NCBI GenBank assembly: GCA_934402375.1
Contig: CAKRUB010000003.1
Location: 62,001 to 126,000, forward strand
From: an uncultured Acetatifactor sp.
Lineage (GTDB): Bacteria > Bacillota > Clostridia > Lachnospirales > Lachnospiraceae
Length of the DNA stretch: 64,000 nt
Reading direction: 5' to 3'
Below the pieces are notes generated by a model. That model was not told the DNA's origin. It saw only the letters and a list, made by a program, of their open reading frames with translations, and did no database searches. This document shows, piece by piece, positions 8,664 through 17,834 of this stretch (position 1 is its first letter; every line of letters starts with the position of its first letter). The translations under genes and the position numbers were made by a program.

Positions 8664-9419
8664 TTAGAATAGATTAATTCCCAGAGCGTTCAACACCTGT
8701 AATACCGTTCCTGCGAGTGCAAAGACAAGCGCCGCAATTGATACGCCGAGCACTGCTCCCAGCTTTCCGTTAAAGGAATTCACCTTTGCTGTAATCTCCT
8801 CGAGCGCCTTCGTCTGCTTTCCGTTCTCCTCGACAACAACCGCCTGCACATTGCGGTACACCTTTACGCATTCCTTGTGAACATTCTCCTCGACCGCCGC
8901 AAAGCGCTCCTCCAGCCCGTCGTCCTTCTTGTTCTCCTGCTCAGCTGTCATCTGCTCCAGCACTTCCGAAACCGACTTTGTCACATTATCCAGACTAAGC
9001 TTAACCGCGTCCAGCTCTTCCTTTGTCTGATCAATCTTGCTCAGCTGGGTATTGATGCTGTCAAGCTGCGTGCCAACCGCATCAAGCTGGGTATTAAAAC
9101 TGTCGAAATGGGAGTTCACGCTATCCGCAAGCCCGTTGACCTTATCGTCCGTTGTCTCCGTGTCTTCCTGCTTGATCTCTCTGATCTTTGCAAGACTTTC
9201 CTCCAGCAGGCGGCTGATTCCGGCAGCGCTTTCCTGCGATGCTCCCTTCATTTCCTCTGTGCTCTCATCTATCAGCTTGCGGAGCTTGTCAAGACATTCG
9301 TTATATTGAGCGACCTGATTCTTTAAACGGTTCAGCTCCTCGGTGTCCGCCGCCGTGTTTGCCTTGATGATCTCCTGCGCATTCAATTTCTGTGCCAGCT
9401 TATCCATAAACATATCCAT
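8664..9419 (-). CDS. Coiled-coil protein with C-terminal membrane anchor
   Basis: Unrecognised 251-residue protein. Most of it (about residues 15-205) is heptad-rich and acidic, with repeated FNTQLDAVGTQLDSINTQL-like units spaced seven residues apart, so a long coiled coil is likely. The last 30 residues (VLGVSIAALVFALAGTVLQV) form one hydrophobic helix, suggesting a tail-anchored topology with the coil in the cytoplasm. GGAGGA sits 6 bases before ATG 9419; an ATG six bases earlier overlaps the ribosome binding site. It superficially resembles a chemoreceptor signalling stalk, but no MCP hairpin tip sequence is present. Confidence 0.75.
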   Translation of the reverse strand: MDMFMDKLAQKLNAQEIIKANTAADTEELNRLKNQVAQYNECLDKLRKLIDESTEEMKGASQESAAGISRLLEESLAKIREIKQEDTETTDDKVNGLADSVNSHFDSFNTQLDAVGTQLDSINTQLSKIDQTKEELDAVKLSLDNVTKSVSEVLEQMTAEQENKKDDGLEERFAAVEENVHKECVKVYRNVQAVVVEENGKQTKALEEITAKVNSFNGKLGAVLGVSIAALVFALAGTVLQVLNALGINLF

Positions 9420-9804
9420 CCGCATTCCTCCAAATGTCTGTCATTTCGATTCAAATTCCAGCCGCCAAAACCTCTTCTGCATGGCTTTTCTCCCTCATCA
9501 TATCACTTTTGCGCTTTTCTGACAACCAAAACTCCTTATTCATTGCTTTTGTGCAAAATGTATATTTATTCATTTGACACATTAATGTTTTTGTAACATT
9601 CACCAACTATTTACATGATGTTCATACTTTATTCATAATTAATTGCTATACTGAACTTACATTAAAGGAAGCAAACAAGATAAATTTTTTCATAATAGCC
9701 CAGATGCCGAAAGGTGTCTGGGCACTCCTCATTTTAAGGTTTTTTTCCAGAAAAGAAAAAGAGCAGATTTCCAAATCCGCTCTTTACAGTTTCATTTCTT
9801 TTCA
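9420..9804. other. 385-bp non-coding gap with two hairpins
   Basis: AT-rich spacer without a credible gene. It holds a perfect-ended hairpin at 9698-9723 (GCCCAGA...TCTGGGC) that has no adjacent U-tract on either strand, and the terminator of the alarmone synthetase gene at 9758-9785. On the plus strand TTGACA at about 9574 could start a short RNA, but its -10 is poor. I see no known riboswitch core. Confidence 0.5.
9758..9785 (-). terminator. Terminator of the small alarmone synthetase gene
   Basis: On the minus strand AAAGAGCGGATTT and AAATCTGCTCTTT pair around GG, followed by TTCTTTTC. It starts 20 bases after the stop codon. Confidence 0.85.
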
Positions 9805-10449
9805 CTATTTTTCCTGTTCCCTGCTGATGGTAAGAATCTCATCGTTCAGCGACAGCATCCTCGCATCCAGATCGGACACCATCTTCGCACACTCTATCAG
9901 CTCACTCTTAATATGCTCCGGCGCATCCCCTTCAAATTTGTAATGGATCTTATGCTCCAGACTTGCCCAGAAATCCATCGCAACCGTCCGGATCTGAATT
10001 TCAACCTTCGTATCCACGGTGCGATCGGAAAGATAAACAGGAACCGTCACAATCATATGATAGCTCTTGTAGCCGCTCGCCTTCGGAAAAGTGATATAAT
10101 CCTTCACAGCGATAACCTTGATGTCTCTCTGTTCACTGATCATGTCCGCAATGCGGTAAATATCGGAAGTAAAAGAACAGATAATGCGGATTCCCGCAAT
10201 ATCGTTTATGTACTTTACCATGTTGTCGATTGTTGATTCATAGCCGTTGCGCTTGAGCTTCTTGACGATACTCTCAGGTGTCTTGATTCTTGCCTTGATG
10301 TGCTCGATCGGATTATACTGATGAACATGCTGAAATTCGTCATTGAGGATTTCCATCTTTGTCTCAATCTGCCGCAGTGCGGCGCTGTAGATGAGCGTTA
10401 CCTCCTTCCAGCTGTCAATTCCCTCTCCATTATCTACTTTTAACTCCAT
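9805..10449 (-). CDS. Small alarmone synthetase (RelA/SpoT synthetase domain)
   Basis: Predicted (p)ppGpp synthetase of the single-domain type, 214 residues, against about 210 for YjbM/RelQ. Seen: IKTPESIVKKLKRNGY, the substrate-binding start of the synthetase domain; NDIAGIRIICSF; KDYITFPKASGYKSYHMIV; and EIQIRTVAMDFWASLEHKIHYK, which contains the catalytic and GTP-binding residues. No hydrolase (HD), TGS or ACT domain. GGGGACAGGT precedes ATG 10449; ATG 10461 after AGGGAAGG is an alternative adding four residues. The far upstream open frame is not supported. Role: stringent-response signalling, probably tetrameric like RelQ (family knowledge). Confidence 0.9.
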   Translation of the reverse strand: MELKVDNGEGIDSWKEVTLIYSAALRQIETKMEILNDEFQHVHQYNPIEHIKARIKTPESIVKKLKRNGYESTIDNMVKYINDIAGIRIICSFTSDIYRIADMISEQRDIKVIAVKDYITFPKASGYKSYHMIVTVPVYLSDRTVDTKVEIQIRTVAMDFWASLEHKIHYKFEGDAPEHIKSELIECAKMVSDLDARMLSLNDEILTISREQEK

Positions 10450-10660
10450 ACCTGTCCCCATACCTTCCCTGCATGTACTCTTCCCATGCGGGTGCCATCC
10501 CGAACCTGCTTCTCTGTTGCAGTGTTTTTTCCATGTTGCATAACCAGTATAACATAAATACTGACATAAGTGTATCGTATTCACAAAAAATTAATCCTTT
10601 TTTAAGAGAACCGTTCTAAGACCTACCTTTTATATCTATGCGGCTTTTTGTGAATTATGC

Positions 10661-10689
10661 TTGCGATTCGGGAAAATATAAATTAAAAT
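10661..10689 (+). promoter_or_regulatory. Candidate promoter of the gene at 10745
   Basis: TTGCGA, 17-bp spacer, TAAAAT, ending 55 bp before the start codon. Confidence 0.45.
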
Positions 10690-10744
10690 GAGGGCAGAAT
10701 CGGAAATCCGGCAGACGGATTCCGCAAGGGCAGGAGGACACGAT

Positions 10745-11011
10745 ATGTTCCGCTTATGGGCAAGAACCTTTAAAGACAATCATATGCTTCAAGACGTGTG
10801 TATTGAAGACGGGAGCAACGAGACCCGCACCCACAAGGTATTTCATGCCCTGGATGAAGTGTGTTCCAAATTCGATTTGAGCAAGCCGATCTGGCTCGAC
10901 AACACCATTGCGGAGTTCAAGCGCCACCGCAAGGCACGCTTCACCCAGGACAATTTTATTGACTCGATAGACTTCGATTATCTTGAAATTCAGGTCATCG
11001 AGGAAGATTAG
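10745..11011 (+). CDS. Small conserved protein of unknown function
   Basis: 88 residues, [20 protein letters not shown]..., rich in charged residues, no membrane segment or signal. ATG 10745 follows a strong AGGAGG at 7-base spacing; the longer frame from 10688 is less likely. The stop overlaps the galE stop by 4 bases in convergent orientation. I do not recognise the family with confidence. A compact, soluble, full-length protein is all that the sequence supports. Confidence 0.7.
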   Translation: MFRLWARTFKDNHMLQDVCIEDGSNETRTHKVFHALDEVCSKFDLSKPIWLDNTIAEFKRHRKARFTQDNFIDSIDFDYLEIQVIEED

Positions 11012-12024
11012 TCGTCATATCCGTTCGGATTATTCTTCTGCCATCTCCAGGAGTCCTCACACATCTCCCTGATGCCGTACTGGGCTTCCCAGCCAAGCTC
11101 CTTCTTTGCAAGACTCGCATCGGAATAGCAGGTGGCAATATCTCCCGCACGTCTCGGCTTGATCACATATGGAATCTTTACGCCGGTCGCCTCTTCAAAG
11201 TTCTTTACAATATCCAGCACGCTGTAGCCGACACCGGTTCCCAGATTGTAAATCTTCAACCCCGCCTTTTCCTCAATCTTCTTCAGCGCCTTGACATGAC
11301 CTACCGCCAGATCGACAACATGGATGTAGTCGCGCACGCCGGTTCCGTCCGGTGTGTCGTAATCATTTCCGAAAACGCCCAGTTCCTTAAGCTTTCCGAC
11401 AGCTACCTGCGTGATGTAGGGCATCAGATTGTTCGGAATACCGTTCGGATTTTCTCCGATTGTACCGCTCTTGTGTGCGCCGATCGGGTTGAAATAGCGA
11501 AGCAGAATCACGTTCCATTCAGGATCAGCCTTCTGGATGTCGGAAAGGATCTGCTCAAGCATGGACTTCGTCCAGCCATACGGATTCGTGCACTGTCCTT
11601 TCGGGCACTCCTCTGTAATCGGAATAAACGCCGGATTTCCGTAGACAGTCGCACTGGAAGAGAAGATGATATTCTTCACATTGTGCTTTCTCATTACATC
11701 CACAAGAGTCAGCGTACCTGCAATATTGTTCTCATAATATTCCCACGGCTTCTGTACGGACTCGCCAACCGCCTTCAGACCGGCAAAATGGATGACCGCA
11801 TCAATATTCTCTTTGGAGAAAATCTTCTCCAGCGCCTCTCTGTCCAGAATGTCCGCCCGATAGAAAGGAACCTTCTTACCCGTGATCGCCTCAACACGCT
11901 GCAGAGACTTCTCACTTGCGTTGCAAAGATTATCCAGAACCACAACATCATAACCGGCCTGCTGCAGCTCCACCACTGTATGGCTGCCGATAAAGCCGGC
12001 ACCGCCTGTCACCAAAATCTTCAT
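11008..12024 (-). CDS. galE: UDP-glucose 4-epimerase
   Basis: Interconverts UDP-glucose and UDP-galactose, 338 residues, full length. The Rossmann start is [20 protein letters not shown] (GxxGxxG, NAD binding). FSSSATVYG and [10 protein letters not shown] give the Ser/Tyr-x3-Lys catalytic set, followed by [10 protein letters not shown] typical of GalE. GAGGGAGC precedes ATG 12024; upstream residues in the same frame are unsupported. It lies downstream of the UDP-sugar pyrophosphorylase gene on the same strand, with a 116-bp repeat between them, so both enzymes may serve nucleotide-sugar supply for surface polysaccharide. Confidence 0.96.
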   Translation of the reverse strand: MKILVTGGAGFIGSHTVVELQQAGYDVVVLDNLCNASEKSLQRVEAITGKKVPFYRADILDREALEKIFSKENIDAVIHFAGLKAVGESVQKPWEYYENNIAGTLTLVDVMRKHNVKNIIFSSSATVYGNPAFIPITEECPKGQCTNPYGWTKSMLEQILSDIQKADPEWNVILLRYFNPIGAHKSGTIGENPNGIPNNLMPYITQVAVGKLKELGVFGNDYDTPDGTGVRDYIHVVDLAVGHVKALKKIEEKAGLKIYNLGTGVGYSVLDIVKNFEEATGVKIPYVIKPRRAGDIATCYSDASLAKKELGWEAQYGIREMCEDSWRWQKNNPNGYDD

Positions 12025-12159
12025 AGCTCCCTCTTTTCCGCTGGGAATCTTTTTTATTCCCTGCAATGTTTTTTGTTTCCTGCTATTACCTAGGATAAAC
12101 AAAAAGTCCGTATTTCTCAATACTTATATGTTGCCAGAATCTGTCATAATGTTGAATAC

Positions 12160-12275
12160 GTTACTGTTCACAGTCCATATTCCGCGAAGTCAAAATTGCA
12201 TTTCATGCAATTTTGCGAGACTTGCAGGCGCTGTGCATCGCGAAGCGTGTTGCTGTGAACGGAGTGAACAGTAAC
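12160..12275 (-). repeat. 116-bp MITE-like palindromic repeat, copy B
   Basis: Reverse complement of copy A (4942-5057), identical except that the central triplet between ATTGCAT and ATGCAAT reads the other way. Perfect 12-bp terminal inverted repeats GTTACTGTTCAC / GTGAACAGTAAC. It begins 4 bases after the end of the UDP-sugar pyrophosphorylase gene and separates it from galE. Confidence 0.85.
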
Positions 12276-12279
12276 TTGA

Positions 12280-13506
12280 CTACAGTGTGACACCGTTTTT
12301 CTGGAGGAGTGCTCGGGCACTGTCCACGGAATCCACGCCGACACGGTTTTTGATCGGAGCAAATTCCTTCTCACGCACTACCTCATAGGGCAGACAGCTC
12401 TTCATCTGGTGAATCATGTCCAGCACAAGGCTCTCAAACTTAAAGCCATTCGGCTCCTCCGGCTGCACATGCTCTCCCGTCTCGTTCAGGTACGGAATCT
12501 TCTTCTCCACGATATGCAGAGGCAGACTGTTATTCAGAATTTCAATGAGCTCGGGCACGCGGAACAGGTAATTCAGTATGACGCCAAAGTAATACGCCGG
12601 ATCACCGTTCTCGTCCTTCGCATTCATCAGCTCCTCCGTCAGTTCATAATACTCTACGATTGACGGTCTGCCGTCCTCAAGACACATTACACCCACCCTC
12701 TCGTCGGGTGCATTCTTTCTCACCACCTTTGCGCCGACCACACAGTTCTTCTCGATTGTCGCGCCGATAAAGCAGGGGTCTGCGATCCTCTGGAGCACAT
12801 TGTCAACAGAGAATACATTCAGCCATTCGATGCCTTCCTTCTGCACCAGTTCCAGCAGTCCGGCATTCTTCATCGAGATGAACCAGCCGCCATTTCCGTT
12901 GGGAGAGGTGGACAGCTTTCCCTTTTCCTCCATGTAAATCTTTCCGTTATAATCCGTCGCGGCAGCCATCTCCTGCATGAAGAAATGCACATACTCCGCC
13001 TTGTAGCCGAAAAAGTCATGCTCCTTCAGGAACTTCACCGTTGTCTCATGATTCTTATCGCTCGTCATGACGAATAGATGAATCCAGCGATCCGCCTGAC
13101 GCACGACATCCATCAGATTATTGATCAGACACTCAAATATGTAAAGCTCTCTGGTCAGTCCGACATTGAACATTCCCTTGGGATTATCCGAGCCGAGTCT
13201 GGTTCCCATGCCGCCGGCGAGAAGCACCGCTCCCACCTTGCCCTCTCTGATCGCCTCCAGTCCAGTCGCTGTAAAACTCTCTCTGTTGGCATCTATCTCG
13301 GACAGTTGCATTGCCGCAAGCGGTGTGATCACTCCCTTGCGCGCCAGCTCCTCACGATGTCTGCACGAGTCCAGAATGCTCATGTCCGTCGCCTCGATCT
13401 GCTCCAGAAGAGCCTCCTTCTCCTTCTCGTTCAGCTCCCCATAATATTTCAGGACATGCTCCTGTCCGTATTTTGCAAGTTTCTCCTGCGCCTGTGCTAA
13501 AGTCAT
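12280..13506 (-). CDS. UDPGP-type nucleotidyltransferase (UDP-N-acetylhexosamine or UDP-glucose pyrophosphorylase)
   Basis: 408 residues, related to the eukaryote-like UDPGP family (UAP1/UGP). The nucleotide-binding loop is GAVLLAGGMGTRLGSDNPKG near residue 100. MTSDKNHETTVKFL and GNGGWF (sugar/uridine contact) follow, then EYYELTEELMNAKDENG. It makes a UDP-sugar from UTP and a sugar 1-phosphate; whether the sugar is GlcNAc or glucose cannot be decided by eye. AAGGGAGA lies 7 bases before ATG 13506, while an ATG six bases earlier is too close to it. galE lies downstream. Confidence 0.88.
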   Translation of the reverse strand: MTLAQAQEKLAKYGQEHVLKYYGELNEKEKEALLEQIEATDMSILDSCRHREELARKGVITPLAAMQLSEIDANRESFTATGLEAIREGKVGAVLLAGGMGTRLGSDNPKGMFNVGLTRELYIFECLINNLMDVVRQADRWIHLFVMTSDKNHETTVKFLKEHDFFGYKAEYVHFFMQEMAAATDYNGKIYMEEKGKLSTSPNGNGGWFISMKNAGLLELVQKEGIEWLNVFSVDNVLQRIADPCFIGATIEKNCVVGAKVVRKNAPDERVGVMCLEDGRPSIVEYYELTEELMNAKDENGDPAYYFGVILNYLFRVPELIEILNNSLPLHIVEKKIPYLNETGEHVQPEEPNGFKFESLVLDMIHQMKSCLPYEVVREKEFAPIKNRVGVDSVDSARALLQKNGVTL

Positions 13507-13665
13507 AGTCATTCTCCCTTGATTTTATTAATTTCCGAAGAGGATCTTCCACACCCTTCCCCGCTCTCTTTCAGTATATCAGAACTTTCCGGGAGCGGCA
13601 ATGCATACCGATGTAATTAAGGAATTATAGCAATAATTAATAAAAAAATCTTCATAATTGCACAG

Positions 13666-14598
13666 TCAGAGCTCCAGTCCCGCAAAGAAATCCGTTGTGG
13701 CGGGCGCCTGTGCCATCCACTGCAGGAAATACGCCTTCATCTCCGGGAACTCCTCTCCGATGTCCTCCAGAACCGGGCAGAGATTCTCCGCATTCAGACC
13801 GCCTAGCTCCGCGAACAGGCTGTAATAGGCTCTGTCGTTGCCTTTCTCGCGCAAAATGACCTGCCATGCCTCCTCGCTCCCGCAGCCCTTGGTATGGGCA
13901 GTTAGATAGGTTTCCAGCTCGCTTTTAAGCGGCTCAGCCAATCCCCACGGATGGAGCAGTCTTAAAAAAGCCAGCCTCGCCTTTTCCCTGCGCCTCTCGC
14001 TGACATAGGAGAACACGTCCGTGCTGCCGTAGTCCTCCTCACCGCAGAGCACTTGTCTCGAAAAGCCCTCCTCATCCGAGGTGTGCAGCACTGCTGCCAG
14101 CTTCGCATCCCACTTTCCAAGCCACTCCACGCTTCCCACCGCAGGCGGCTCCAGAAGATAATAAGCCCCGAAGTCTTTCACTGCCGCTGCCAGCAGCTCC
14201 GCCGTCCACGAGAGCCCGCCCTGCCCTTCCGGCTCACCGGCAACCTGCGACGGTTCCCCATCCCCATACAGCACAATCCTCTCCAGTCTTGTGCAGTCTA
14301 AAAAGACCGCCTTTCCAAAGCAAAGCTCCCTGCGCGGAAGCTGCATCTCCTTTAGTCCGCTGCACGAGGCAAATGCCCAGTCGCCGATCTCCCGCACCGT
14401 TTCGGGAAGTCTCACCTGTCTCAGGCTCTTCCTGCTTAAAAACGCCTTCTTTCCAATCACCGCCACCGGAAGCCCTTCGATCCGCTCCGGCACGGTAAGC
14501 TCGGCTGCCTGCCCATGAAATTCTACGATGCACACAGCCCCGTCCTGTATCTTATATTTCAGGCTGCCGCCCTCAAGCTCCCATTCTCTCTCCTGCAT
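13666..14598 (-). CDS. Leucine-rich-repeat protein of the MoxR/VWA operon
   Basis: 310 residues. The N-terminal third has BspA-like LRR_5 units: ELTVPERIEGLPVAVIGKKAF, LRQVRLPETVREIGDWAFAS, LKEMQLPRRELCFGKAVF. The C-terminal two thirds is a helical region of no recognised family. There is no signal peptide, so unlike most BspA-type proteins it is probably cytoplasmic. It starts at ATG 14598 (CTGGAG upstream), overlapping or abutting the stop of the AAA ATPase gene at 14601, so translation is likely coupled. Context suggests it is a client or scaffold of the MoxR/VWA pair. Confidence 0.75.
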   Translation of the reverse strand: MQEREWELEGGSLKYKIQDGAVCIVEFHGQAAELTVPERIEGLPVAVIGKKAFLSRKSLRQVRLPETVREIGDWAFASCSGLKEMQLPRRELCFGKAVFLDCTRLERIVLYGDGEPSQVAGEPEGQGGLSWTAELLAAAVKDFGAYYLLEPPAVGSVEWLGKWDAKLAAVLHTSDEEGFSRQVLCGEEDYGSTDVFSYVSERRREKARLAFLRLLHPWGLAEPLKSELETYLTAHTKGCGSEEAWQVILREKGNDRAYYSLFAELGGLNAENLCPVLEDIGEEFPEMKAYFLQWMAQAPATTDFFAGLEL

Positions 14599-14600
14599 AA

Positions 14601-16118
14601 TCACTCCAGTTTCAGCTCTGCGATCTCCGACCTGATCCGGTCGCTGCGCTCGCTGAGCATCAGTTCCTCATTGTGTCTCTGATAGTCCGGGCAGCCAAAG
14701 GTCGCTATGAACTGCGCCGAGGTCGTATGCACCGTCAATTCCGTCACGAGAAGCAGCATCTCGTTCCCCTCTGCAAACGCTTCTTCCGCAAAGACAAAGA
14801 GCGCATGCAGCTCGCTCTGTACCTTCGCGGTCTCCTGCTTCATTCTGGCAACCAGCTGTCCGTATCTTGTCTTCAAGAACTCATATGCCGCCGCATTGTC
14901 CCGGGGCGCGCTCATCATCAGTTCCTTTCTGCTCTCCTCAAGGAAACGGATCACACTGCGGTGCTTCCTTCTGTCCGCATCCGGCAGCGAATTTGCGCTC
15001 TGCAGATTTTCCAGAAGCTTTTTCCTGCCCTCCGCCTGTTTTTCCAGCGTGGCAAGTGTCTGCTCGACAGTACCGCTGTCTGCGGATGCCCCGATCGTCT
15101 TTAAGGGATTTCTGAGATCAGACAGGAAAGCCGCCTGCTCCATGATCTGTCTCATATCAGCCTGTACCCTGTCAAGCAGCATTCCCAGCAGCGACAGTCT
15201 CTCGTCAAACGCTGCTGCCTTCGCTCTGGCAATCGCCTGCACTGACGGATTTCCTTCCAGAATTTCGGAGATTTTATAATCCCTCTTGTACTTATTATAT
15301 AGGTCGTAGTACGCGGAAAATTCCTTCACGACCCTTTCATTCCGGAGATATTGTCCGATCAGGGACTCGTCCACCGGAAGCTGCTCATCCTCGTACAGCG
15401 TCAGAATCTCCGAGAGATCCTCCCAGCCTCTCGCCGTCACATAGCTGCGCCCCTTCGTTGTCATCTCCATCACATAGAAGTGTTCCTTCTTAAGGTCGAG
15501 ATAGCTGATGACCGCATTATGGATGCGACGCTCCACCGCATATTCCTTCCAGACGCGGTACTCCGGCTCCACCTCCAGCAGCTTCAACCTGTCCATTGTC
15601 ACAACGTCAAATTCCCTGACCGATTTATTGTACTCCGGCGGGTTTCCTGCCGTGACGACCACCCAGCCGTCCGGCACTCTGTGGCGCCCGAAGACCTTGT
15701 ACTGTAGAAATTGCAGCATGGATGGCGCCAGCGTCTCAGAGACACAGTTGATCTCGTCCAGAAACAGAATACCCTCCTTCATGCCACTGCTCTCCATCGC
15801 GTCATACACCGACGCGATAATCTCGCTCATGGTATATTCGGAGACGCTCACCTTTTCACCGCCGTAGGTCTTCTCCGTGATAAACGGAAGCCCCAGCGCG
15901 GACTGCCGCGTGTGGTGCGTCATGGAATACGCCACAAGGGCAATGCCCATTTCCTGCGCAATCTGCTCCATAATCGCCGTCTTTCCGATGCCTGGCGCAC
16001 CGAGCAGAAAGATCGGACGCTGCCTCACAACCGGCACACGGTACTCTCCGAACTCGTCCTTTTTCAGATATAGATTTACTGAATTTTTAATATATTCCTT
16101 CGCCTGCTTAATGTTCAT
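14601..16118 (-). CDS. MoxR-like AAA+ ATPase
   Basis: 505 residues. The AAA module lies in the first half: Walker A GAPGIGKT at about residue 40, Walker B ILFLDEIN near 120, sensor-1 VVVTAGNP near 155. The second half is helical, with heptad-like stretches. MoxR ATPases work as chaperone-like partners of VWA-domain proteins (RavA/ViaA, for example). The start codon lies within the 3' end of the VWA gene (11-base overlap), and GAGGAACGG precedes it. Operon order is VWA, AAA, LRR. The substrate of the system is unknown. Confidence 0.87.
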   Translation of the reverse strand: MNIKQAKEYIKNSVNLYLKKDEFGEYRVPVVRQRPIFLLGAPGIGKTAIMEQIAQEMGIALVAYSMTHHTRQSALGLPFITEKTYGGEKVSVSEYTMSEIIASVYDAMESSGMKEGILFLDEINCVSETLAPSMLQFLQYKVFGRHRVPDGWVVVTAGNPPEYNKSVREFDVVTMDRLKLLEVEPEYRVWKEYAVERRIHNAVISYLDLKKEHFYVMEMTTKGRSYVTARGWEDLSEILTLYEDEQLPVDESLIGQYLRNERVVKEFSAYYDLYNKYKRDYKISEILEGNPSVQAIARAKAAAFDERLSLLGMLLDRVQADMRQIMEQAAFLSDLRNPLKTIGASADSGTVEQTLATLEKQAEGRKKLLENLQSANSLPDADRRKHRSVIRFLEESRKELMMSAPRDNAAAYEFLKTRYGQLVARMKQETAKVQSELHALFVFAEEAFAEGNEMLLLVTELTVHTTSAQFIATFGCPDYQRHNEELMLSERSDRIRSEIAELKLE

Positions 16119-17409
16119 TCCGTTCCTCTTCTTCCAGCTCCTCGCTCTCCAGAATCACCTTCATGCTCCACGGCGGCACCGCCGCCCTGTTTTCGTCCTC
16201 GTTCAGAAATGCAAATATCACCTGATAATCCGGCATCTTCTCCGGGTATATCCCATAGCCGTCCGTAAAATAGATCAAGCCCTTTAAATTTGTAAACTCG
16301 CCCTGCTGCCGCAGCTTTTCCGTATATTGGAAAACCGGACGGAAATCTGTCGCGCCGAAGCCTTGCAGCTTCCCGTATTTCATAAAGGTCTCAAATTCAT
16401 CATCATTCGTGATCTTCGTGTCGCTCTGCACCTCCTGATCGCATTGCAGGATGTGGATATTGACCTTATGAAAGAAATTCTCGCTCGCCTTTAAAATCGA
16501 ATAGGTCTTCTGCAGAAATGCCCTGACAATGCCGCCGCGGCAGGAGGCGGAGGTGTCAATCGCTATGATGAACTCCCTGACCTTGTTTGTCTCCTTGTAT
16601 TCCAACGGCTCGATCAGCGGCAGATTGCCGTAATGCTCCAGTCCATAGGTATAGTAAATATAGTCAAATTCCTCGTCGTTGACCGTGATGTCCTCCCCCA
16701 TGACCGTGAAGCGCCGGAGAATCTCGCTGTAATCATAGCGGTCCCTTGTGCTCTCCTCGAGGTTGCGTTCCAACGCCTCCGCGCCCGTTCTCGCCTTGGT
16801 GAAGGATTTCAGATCCGCCTTCACTCTCTCGCTGATCTTCTTCCACTGCTCCTGCGTCACCTCAAGCTGCTCCGCCGGCTGCCACAGGTCGTGGTAATCC
16901 CTGCGAAAAAGCCGCCGCAGTTCTTCCCTCTCGCCATTCGTCAGCGGTTGGTTCCGAAAATAGCGGTACAGCCGCTCCGCCGTCAGTCCGCCAGCATCTT
17001 CCTTCAGCACCTTCAGCTTTCTCTCCGCGTCCGCATCCTGCTCCAGCGTTACCCCGCCGAGCTTCATCCCGATGATCGTGCTCTCGACGGCAATGTCCGC
17101 CGCCAGATCCCATTTTTCCCTGTCCAGCTTATCATAGCGGAAGCTGTGGAAAAAGATGCAGTGAAGCAGCGTATGCAGATAGCTCCTCGCAACCAACACC
17201 GGTTCTCTCTGGTAGCATTGCAGCACATACACCGGATCGTAAAACAATGTCTGCCCTTCCGTGGCAAAACACCCGCTTCCGCGCTTTTCCTTCCTCGCCA
17301 GCTGTGCCAGCGGCAAGTCAAAAAAACGCAGGTGCATCAGAAGCTCATCATGCGCCAGCGCCATGATTCGGTTTGCCAAGGATGAAATCTTCTCTGCGTC
17401 CTGCTGCAT
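16108..17409 (-). CDS. DUF2201-like metallopeptidase/VWA-like protein
   Basis: 433 residues. The N-terminal half has a zinc-protease-like HTLLHCIFFH (HxxxH) near residue 135 and DLAADIAVE, as in the putative metallopeptidase domain of the DUF2201 family. The C-terminal part is VWA-like, with a MIDAS-like FIIAIDTSASCRGG near residue 300, GFGATDFRPVF and LIYFTDGYG. ATG 17409 follows GAGGA. It is the first gene of the operon with the MoxR-like ATPase and LRR protein. Family proteins of this type occur beside MoxR ATPases in many bacteria; their activity has not been established to my knowledge. Confidence 0.82.
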   Translation of the reverse strand: MQQDAEKISSLANRIMALAHDELLMHLRFFDLPLAQLARKEKRGSGCFATEGQTLFYDPVYVLQCYQREPVLVARSYLHTLLHCIFFHSFRYDKLDREKWDLAADIAVESTIIGMKLGGVTLEQDADAERKLKVLKEDAGGLTAERLYRYFRNQPLTNGEREELRRLFRRDYHDLWQPAEQLEVTQEQWKKISERVKADLKSFTKARTGAEALERNLEESTRDRYDYSEILRRFTVMGEDITVNDEEFDYIYYTYGLEHYGNLPLIEPLEYKETNKVREFIIAIDTSASCRGGIVRAFLQKTYSILKASENFFHKVNIHILQCDQEVQSDTKITNDDEFETFMKYGKLQGFGATDFRPVFQYTEKLRQQGEFTNLKGLIYFTDGYGIYPEKMPDYQVIFAFLNEDENRAAVPPWSMKVILESEELEEEERNEH

Positions 17410-17670
17410 CGGGTTCCTCACTTTTTCTGTAAAATTCTATCTGTTTTGCGGATGTTGCACATCTACTCGCTAAAATATGACTATTTAGACTTTTCGGATT
17501 TTCTTCTGCCGCCAACTCGGTTTCTTCATTTCATGTTTTATATTTTAACATTCTTTTAACTTGTATTCAATGATCTCAAAAAATACGCAGAAACTCAAAT
17601 GGAAGTGAAATTCTATTTAAGTTATTTTAATTTTTTTCATTTAAATTTGAGATTGTTTAATGCATTTTAC
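17410..17670. other. AT-rich spacer at the island boundary
   Basis: About 260 bp of AT-rich sequence between the MoxR operon and the first spoIIID fragment. I see no gene with a ribosome binding site and no terminator. Base composition drops sharply here compared with the preceding operon. Confidence 0.5.
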
Positions 17671-17834
17671 GCAAAATACCGTTTCCCGACCTGTCTCTCC
17701 GGTCAGAAAACGGTATCATTCATGCCATATGTCTGTCTTTTTCCTGCGTCGCCAACCCGCCGCGGATATGTTGCTCGGACTTATTGACGTCCAGCACCTG
17801 CCGTGCCTGTTTGGCAAGCGTCGGATCAATCTGC
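17671..17834 (-). pseudogene. Duplicated 3' end of spoIIID with its terminator
   Basis: 164 bp matching 21073-21236 with 8 mismatches by eye. It contains the last 40 or so codons of spoIIID and the downstream hairpin ATACCGTTTTC...AAACGGTAT. It lacks the promoter, start and the helix-turn-helix, so it cannot make the regulator. Upstream on the minus strand homology stops abruptly at GCAGAT, where unrelated sequence begins. It marks the distal edge of the ATPase/RloB/DUF2971 cassette. Confidence 0.9.

Noticed and set aside
9698..9723. GCCCAGA hairpin as a riboswitch or sRNA terminator
   Set aside because: No conserved riboswitch core around it and no U-tract directly after the stem on either strand.
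12168..12374. 68-codon minus-strand frame through the 116-bp repeat
   Set aside because: It is antisense-frame sequence of the pyrophosphorylase 3' end plus the palindromic repeat; no ribosome binding site.
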